NCBI GenBank assembly: GCA_017621075.1
Contig: JAGATV010000059.1
Span: forward strand, 1 to 64,000
Length of the DNA stretch: 64,000 nucleotides
Direction of reading: 5' to 3'
Source: Lachnospiraceae bacterium
GTDB taxonomy: Bacteria; Bacillota; Clostridia; Lachnospirales; Lachnospiraceae
Shown piece after piece: positions 61,301-64,000 of this stretch (positions are counted from its first letter, which is position 1; every line of letters begins with the position of its first letter). The notes beneath the pieces were generated by a model. The model made no database searches and was not told the DNA's origin. It saw only the letters and a program-made list of their open reading frames with translations. The translations under genes and the position numbers were made by a program.

Positions 61301-61439
61301 GGGATTTGACAGGAAGATACAAAGCCCTGCCGGCAGTGAAAGTGCCTCCGGGACAGGAAAAGCAGTACAGAAGAAAGAAAAGGCGACAGCAAATTTGGGA
61401 CTGATGTCAAAGCTAAAGGGTCTGTTCGGAAAGAAATAG
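58302..61439 (+). CDS. J-domain-like protein with long TPR array
   Basis: 1045 residues. The first ~60 resemble a DnaJ J-domain (MQLTEIFQVLGIEVTKDQRAI, NAYREKLAVTNPEDNPEGF, RLRAAYEEA), but the HPD motif that stimulates Hsp70 is replaced by NPE. The remaining ~950 residues are helical repeats of TPR type (for example YEEAKADFEKALAENPHQ and YEKALIYIKRAIRYRDPEM). No signal or membrane helix. The tail is Lys-rich (LKGLFGKK). The next gene encodes an HscC-like Hsp70, so the two probably form a chaperone pair. GGGAGAG precedes ATG 58302. Confidence 0.8.
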   Translation: MQLTEIFQVLGIEVTKDQRAIKNAYREKLAVTNPEDNPEGFKRLRAAYEEACVYASRTEEDQIPERDETPSGLWVEKAAGIYKNIHTRQDADKWKELFEEDIFLSLEEEENCRFKLLRFLMDNFKLPTDVWKLLDEKLNITEDAQKLRETFPADFIHYVVSKCERGEDVEFSQFEGDPEADYDLYLRYYDCCWNALQEKQYDQAAEYIKNADELNIFHPVIEVCRAHLLVAQEKMEEAVGHLEKLLLRYPADAMVCYNAAEILWSHDRKERAAEIYKGLKEANDKHYMANVRLTEWYYEQGEFEEAKKCAEKVLSSGADDDFMDILAKVNSQLEKSLLMHYRTEKDAHSALELGWCYLQDGKVEQGIRLVESLKGNVPQDRRSEYLGLLTKLYMEETEYEKAAAMAVRWEEALQERLASEEPEEEKEKDRDRVRQYHLIRMQCHRAMGDMKSTRKPEECRKDYEAAIMEADGQMSGTSQDIGLLLEKAQIYMDMEEYEKSLEVLRILTEEHQVYAAYATELEVHRREWNASGVVQAGRQCIHYFPNYIRAYEHIAKVFLDLKRPEDLNAILDEAKQNNIESPILDAYNYQKDHEVPETEVLDRALEAFRKEYFARVEKGDMKAYEEGLPRLTEYLYWYPGTYMLVERGLFHRAARHYEEAKADFEKALAENPHQPYALNGLSFTYKYMGDYEKALIYIKRAIRYRDPEMSDFIYADMADLYSLLGNFKEAVNAYEKFAASNGYKNVYHVSRLAMCKARNGEVDQAVSLLTSAYKENTWKRYDQTVNLYQLTGKQTMAAALLADWEKELSQTSANKFVGYEPYKNLYIRLAWQDALFGEGLRAVEYYEKAMSYEERMHTSEEWKMCGTLSDAVYMCIICGDEKKGRELSAKLRLYMQKAKSAGKQIYDNMDKQLAQTEFHAYYYMEPWDGEEMKTILEVGRASEACRYCDYCICKELEAAWILWLMKSGKKEEAMERLAENLERQPLDEYALTIKHMYEIGGFDRKIQSPAGSESASGTGKAVQKKEKATANLGLMSKLKGLFGKK

Positions 61440-61480
61440 CCTAAGACAGCAAGAGGCAAGGATAAAAGGATTGGATAAAG

Positions 61481-63166
61481 ATGATAGTAGGAATTGATTT
61501 GGGAACTACCAATAGTTTGATTGCTTATTTTACGGAGGAAGGGCCAAAGGTCATTCCCAACAGACTGGGGAAAAATCTGACGCCTTCCGTGGTGAGCGTG
61601 GATGAAGAAGGCAATGTATATGTGGGGGAGACTGCCAAGGAACGCATGAGCCTGTATCCGGATTCCGTGGCCCAGACTTTCAAAAGAAGCATGGGTACGG
61701 AGCGGGCGTACACCTTAAGCGGCCGTGTATTCAAGCCGGAGGAGCTTTCCAGCATGGTGCTGCGTGCCCTGAAGGAGGATGCGGAAGCCTATCTGGGAGA
61801 GGAGATCACGGAGGCGGTGATCAGTGTCCCGGCGTATTTTGACGACAAGAGAAGGAAGGCTACCAAGCGGGCGGGAGAGCTGGCGGGACTGAAGGTGGAG
61901 CGCATGATCTCCGAGCCTACGGCTGCGGCTGTGGCTTACGGGCTGTATGACAAGACCCAGGACACCCGCTTCCTGGTATTTGACTTGGGCGGCGGTACTT
62001 TTGATGTCTCCATTCTGGAACTGTATCACAATATCCTGGAGGTCAGGGCCGTGGCAGGAGACAATTATCTGGGCGGCGAGGACTTTACGGCGGTCATGGC
62101 AAAACTGTTCTTACAGAAGAGCGGACTGTCCTTGCAGAATATGACGGAAAAGGATCAGATACGCCTTTATCGTCAGGCAGAAAAGGCAAAGAGGAGCATC
62201 AGTGATGAGGGCACGGTGACCATGAGCCTGTTGTATCAGGAGGAAGTGAAGGAGCAGAAGATCACGGCAAAGGAATATGAGGAGGCCTGTGAAGAGCTGC
62301 TTATGAAGATCAGGGAGCCGGTAAAGAAAAGCCTTGCGGACGCGGGACTTAGGTTGAGTGATATCGACGATGTGCTGTTGATCGGTGGTGCCACCAGACT
62401 TTCCATTGTCAGGGATTTTTTGATCCGACTGTTTCGGAAATTCCCTGACACCAAGATGAATCCCGATGAGGCTGTGGCACTGGGCGCCGCCATACAGGGA
62501 GCCATGAAGGAGCGCAGGGAAGAGGTAAAAGAGGTCATCCTGACGGATGTATGTTCCTTTACTCTGGGCACGGAAGTAGTGGTGGAATACGAGGAGGGCA
62601 GATTTGAGGATGGAAGATTCTGTCCCATTATCGAGAGGAATACCGTGATCCCCGCCAGCCATACCGAACGCCTGTATACGGTCCGGGACAATCAGGATAA
62701 GGTGCGGGTACGGGTATTGCAGGGGGAGAGCCGTTTTGCCCGCAACAATCTTTATCTGGGAGAGCTGGAGATCGATGTGCCCAAGGGACCTAAGGGGCAG
62801 GAGGCTGTGGACGTGACCTACACCTACGATATCAATTCTCTTTTGGAGGTGGAAGTGAAGGTGGTTTCCACGGGATTTTCCCAGAAAATGATCATCAAGG
62901 GCCAGGACAATCAGATGACGGAGGAAGAGATCAAAAAGCGCATGGAAGAACTTGCGTATCTGAAGATCCAGCCCAGGGATTACGAGGAGAACCGTCTGGT
63001 GCTGCTTCGGGCAGAGAGGATGTATGAGGAGGCGCTGGGAGACCACAGGAAAAAGCTGGACCATTACATTACTGCCTTTGAGGCTGCGCTCAGAAGAGGC
63101 GATCATGACGAGATACAGGATGCCAGGGAAGCGCTGAACCAGGTGCTGGAGGAAGAGGACGATTGA
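61481..63166 (+). CDS. HscC-like Hsp70 chaperone
   Basis: 561 residues, shorter than DnaK (~610-640). The ATPase domain is complete: GIDLGTTNSLIAYF, SVPAYFDDKRRKATKRAGELAG, EPTAAAVAYGL, FDLGGGTFDVSIL and LIGGATRLSIVRDFL. The substrate-binding domain follows, with a shortened helical lid. It resembles HscC rather than DnaK. Such proteins need a J partner; the gene at 58302 is the obvious candidate. It is 41 bases downstream of it; AAAAGGATTGG lies upstream. Confidence 0.9.
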   Translation: MIVGIDLGTTNSLIAYFTEEGPKVIPNRLGKNLTPSVVSVDEEGNVYVGETAKERMSLYPDSVAQTFKRSMGTERAYTLSGRVFKPEELSSMVLRALKEDAEAYLGEEITEAVISVPAYFDDKRRKATKRAGELAGLKVERMISEPTAAAVAYGLYDKTQDTRFLVFDLGGGTFDVSILELYHNILEVRAVAGDNYLGGEDFTAVMAKLFLQKSGLSLQNMTEKDQIRLYRQAEKAKRSISDEGTVTMSLLYQEEVKEQKITAKEYEEACEELLMKIREPVKKSLADAGLRLSDIDDVLLIGGATRLSIVRDFLIRLFRKFPDTKMNPDEAVALGAAIQGAMKERREEVKEVILTDVCSFTLGTEVVVEYEEGRFEDGRFCPIIERNTVIPASHTERLYTVRDNQDKVRVRVLQGESRFARNNLYLGELEIDVPKGPKGQEAVDVTYTYDINSLLEVEVKVVSTGFSQKMIIKGQDNQMTEEEIKKRMEELAYLKIQPRDYEENRLVLLRAERMYEEALGDHRKKLDHYITAFEAALRRGDHDEIQDAREALNQVLEEEDD

Positions 63167-63189
63167 GAACGGGAGGATTCCTAAAATGT

Positions 63190-63218
63190 TTGACAACGGT
63201 CCCGATAGCTTCTATAAT
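63190..63218 (+). promoter_or_regulatory. Consensus promoter of alaS
   Basis: TTGACA (63190-63195), exactly 17 bases, TATAAT (63213-63218): a perfect match to the housekeeping sigma consensus. The leader is only ~55 bases, too short for a T-box. Confidence 0.85.
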
Positions 63219-63279
63219 ATCTTTGGTTCGTGAAGCAATGAGCAATTTTAAAGGATAGTTATTTTTGGAGGATAAAATC

Positions 63280-64000
63280 ATGAAACCCGTAGGTGTAAAC
63301 GAATTGAGAAGGATGTACCTTGATTTCTTTGAGAGCAAGGGACATTTAAAGATGAAGAGTTTTTCCCTGGTGCCCCACAATGACAACAGTCTGTTGATCA
63401 TCAATTCCGGTATGGCTCCTTTAAAGCCGTACTTTACCGGGCAGGAGATCCCGCCCAGACGCAGGGTGACTACCTGCCAGAAGTGCGTGCGTACCGGTGA
63501 TATCGAAAATGTGGGCAAGACTGCAAGACATCTTACATTCTTTGAAATGCTGGGCAATTTCTCTTTTGGGGATTACTTTAAGCATGAGGCCATTGCCTGG
63601 AGCTGGGAGTTTTTGACAAAGGTGGTGGGCATGGACCCTGAAAGGCTGTATCCTTCCATTTATTGTGAAGATGATGAGGCTTATGATATCTGGACAAAGG
63701 AGATCGGTGTGCCCGGGGAGAAGATCACCAGATTCTACCGTGATGAGAATGGTGACTGCGACAATTTCTGGGAGCACGGCGCAGGTCCCTGCGGTCCCTG
63801 TTCCGAGATCTATTATGACAGAGGTGAGAAGTATGGCTGCGGCAAGCCTGACTGTAAGGTGGGCTGTGACTGCGACCGTTTCATGGAAGTATGGAATAAC
63901 GTATTTACCCAGTTCGACAATGACGGACACGGCAATTATACGGAGCTGGCACAGAAGAATATCGATACCGGCATGGGTCTGGAACGTCTGGCTGTAGTAG
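63280..64000 (+). CDS. alaS: Alanyl-tRNA synthetase, 5' part
   Basis: 240 codons are visible and the gene runs off the window. It starts [22 protein letters not shown]; the class II motifs follow: [77 protein letters not shown] and a Cys-rich insert with [15 protein letters not shown] then lead to VWNNVFTQF. It charges tRNA-Ala. GGAGGAT lies eight bases before ATG 63280. Confidence 0.95.
   Translation, partial: MKPVGVNELRRMYLDFFESKGHLKMKSFSLVPHNDNSLLIINSGMAPLKPYFTGQEIPPRRRVTTCQKCVRTGDIENVGKTARHLTFFEMLGNFSFGDYFKHEAIAWSWEFLTKVVGMDPERLYPSIYCEDDEAYDIWTKEIGVPGEKITRFYRDENGDCDNFWEHGAGPCGPCSEIYYDRGEKYGCGKPDCKVGCDCDRFMEVWNNVFTQFDNDGHGNYTELAQKNIDTGMGLERLAVV

Noticed and set aside
62111-63196. 361-codon minus-strand frame opposite the Hsp70 gene
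   Set aside because: Antisense shadow; Hsp70 motifs on the plus strand are complete.
1-64000. CRISPR arrays, complete insertion sequences, rRNA genes
   Set aside because: No regularly spaced repeats, transposase-like products or rRNA-like stretches were noticed on reading both strands.

Overview
The window looks like chromosome of a gut-type anaerobic Firmicute of the family Lachnospiraceae; the genus cannot be fixed from sequence alone. Signs are the gene families (flavodiiron protein, giant 2-hydroxyacyl-CoA-dehydratase-activase-like protein, anaerobic cobalamin pathway), strong AGGAGG-type ribosome sites, the era-yqzL-recO order, and a core that is visibly much more GC-rich than the AT-rich first ~2.5 kb.

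Layout. 1-2.5 kb: an AT-rich, decayed accessory segment (tRNA-T-arm-like fragment, ordered direct repeats, an XRE repressor gene broken by an in-frame TGA, a small membrane protein, a DUF6061-like protein, a DUF4241-like fragment, an XRE-membrane protein). 2.5-5.9 kb: flavodiiron protein, then bioY-DUF1284-birA behind a BirA-type operator. 5.9-12.7 kb: a membrane GGDEF sensor, flavoprotein, RNase H, RluF-type pseudouridine synthase, ligA, metA. 12.7-14.7 kb: a yybP-ykoY (Mn2+) riboswitch with terminator upstream of a CaCA-family exchanger, then a cyclophilin lipoprotein.

14.7-22.7 kb is a sulfur-amino-acid regulon: a 31-residue peptide with nine Cys followed by a terminator, a polar amino-acid (probably cystine-type) ABC transporter, an SDR oxidoreductase, an ATC-hydrolase-family protein, a three-Cys Rrf2 regulator, and MetB- and PatB-like PLP enzymes. 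Three promoters here carry a similar dyad (AAACCTAC-N7-GTAGGTTT type), including that of the Rrf2 gene, so this looks like a self-regulated cysteine circuit with an additional attenuation step.

23-33.7 kb: the giant activase-like protein (minus strand), then a rhomboid-like membrane protein with a Cys/His tail, a sigma-70-like protein lacking promoter-recognition parts, an unknown protein, an M16C peptidase and a DUF4349 lipoprotein. 33.7-54.2 kb: a cobalamin riboswitch followed by about 20 kb of co-directional genes for cobalt/corrinoid handling and anaerobic B12 synthesis. It starts with an exported CbiK-like lipoprotein and a BtuFCD-like transporter and continues through cobQ (frameshifted as given), cobT, cobU, cobS, a CobU-like paralogue, a phosphatase, cbiB, cobD, cbiC, cbiD, cbiF, cbiG, cbiH, a cbiJ-cbiE-cbiT fusion, cbiA and a Cys-rich small protein. 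No cbiL and no corrinoid adenosyltransferase are seen here. 54.3-64 kb: era, yqzL-like, recO, a lipoprotein, glyS, a J-like/TPR protein paired with an HscC-like Hsp70, and the 5' part of alaS.

Most novel-looking items: the Cys-codon leader plus shared Rrf2-type operator, the transporter/SDR/ATC-hydrolase cysteine-scavenging operon, the exported CbiK-repeat fusion, the truncated sigma-like protein, and the HPD-less J/TPR-Hsp70 pair. All functional statements are inferred from reading the sequence; no database search was run.
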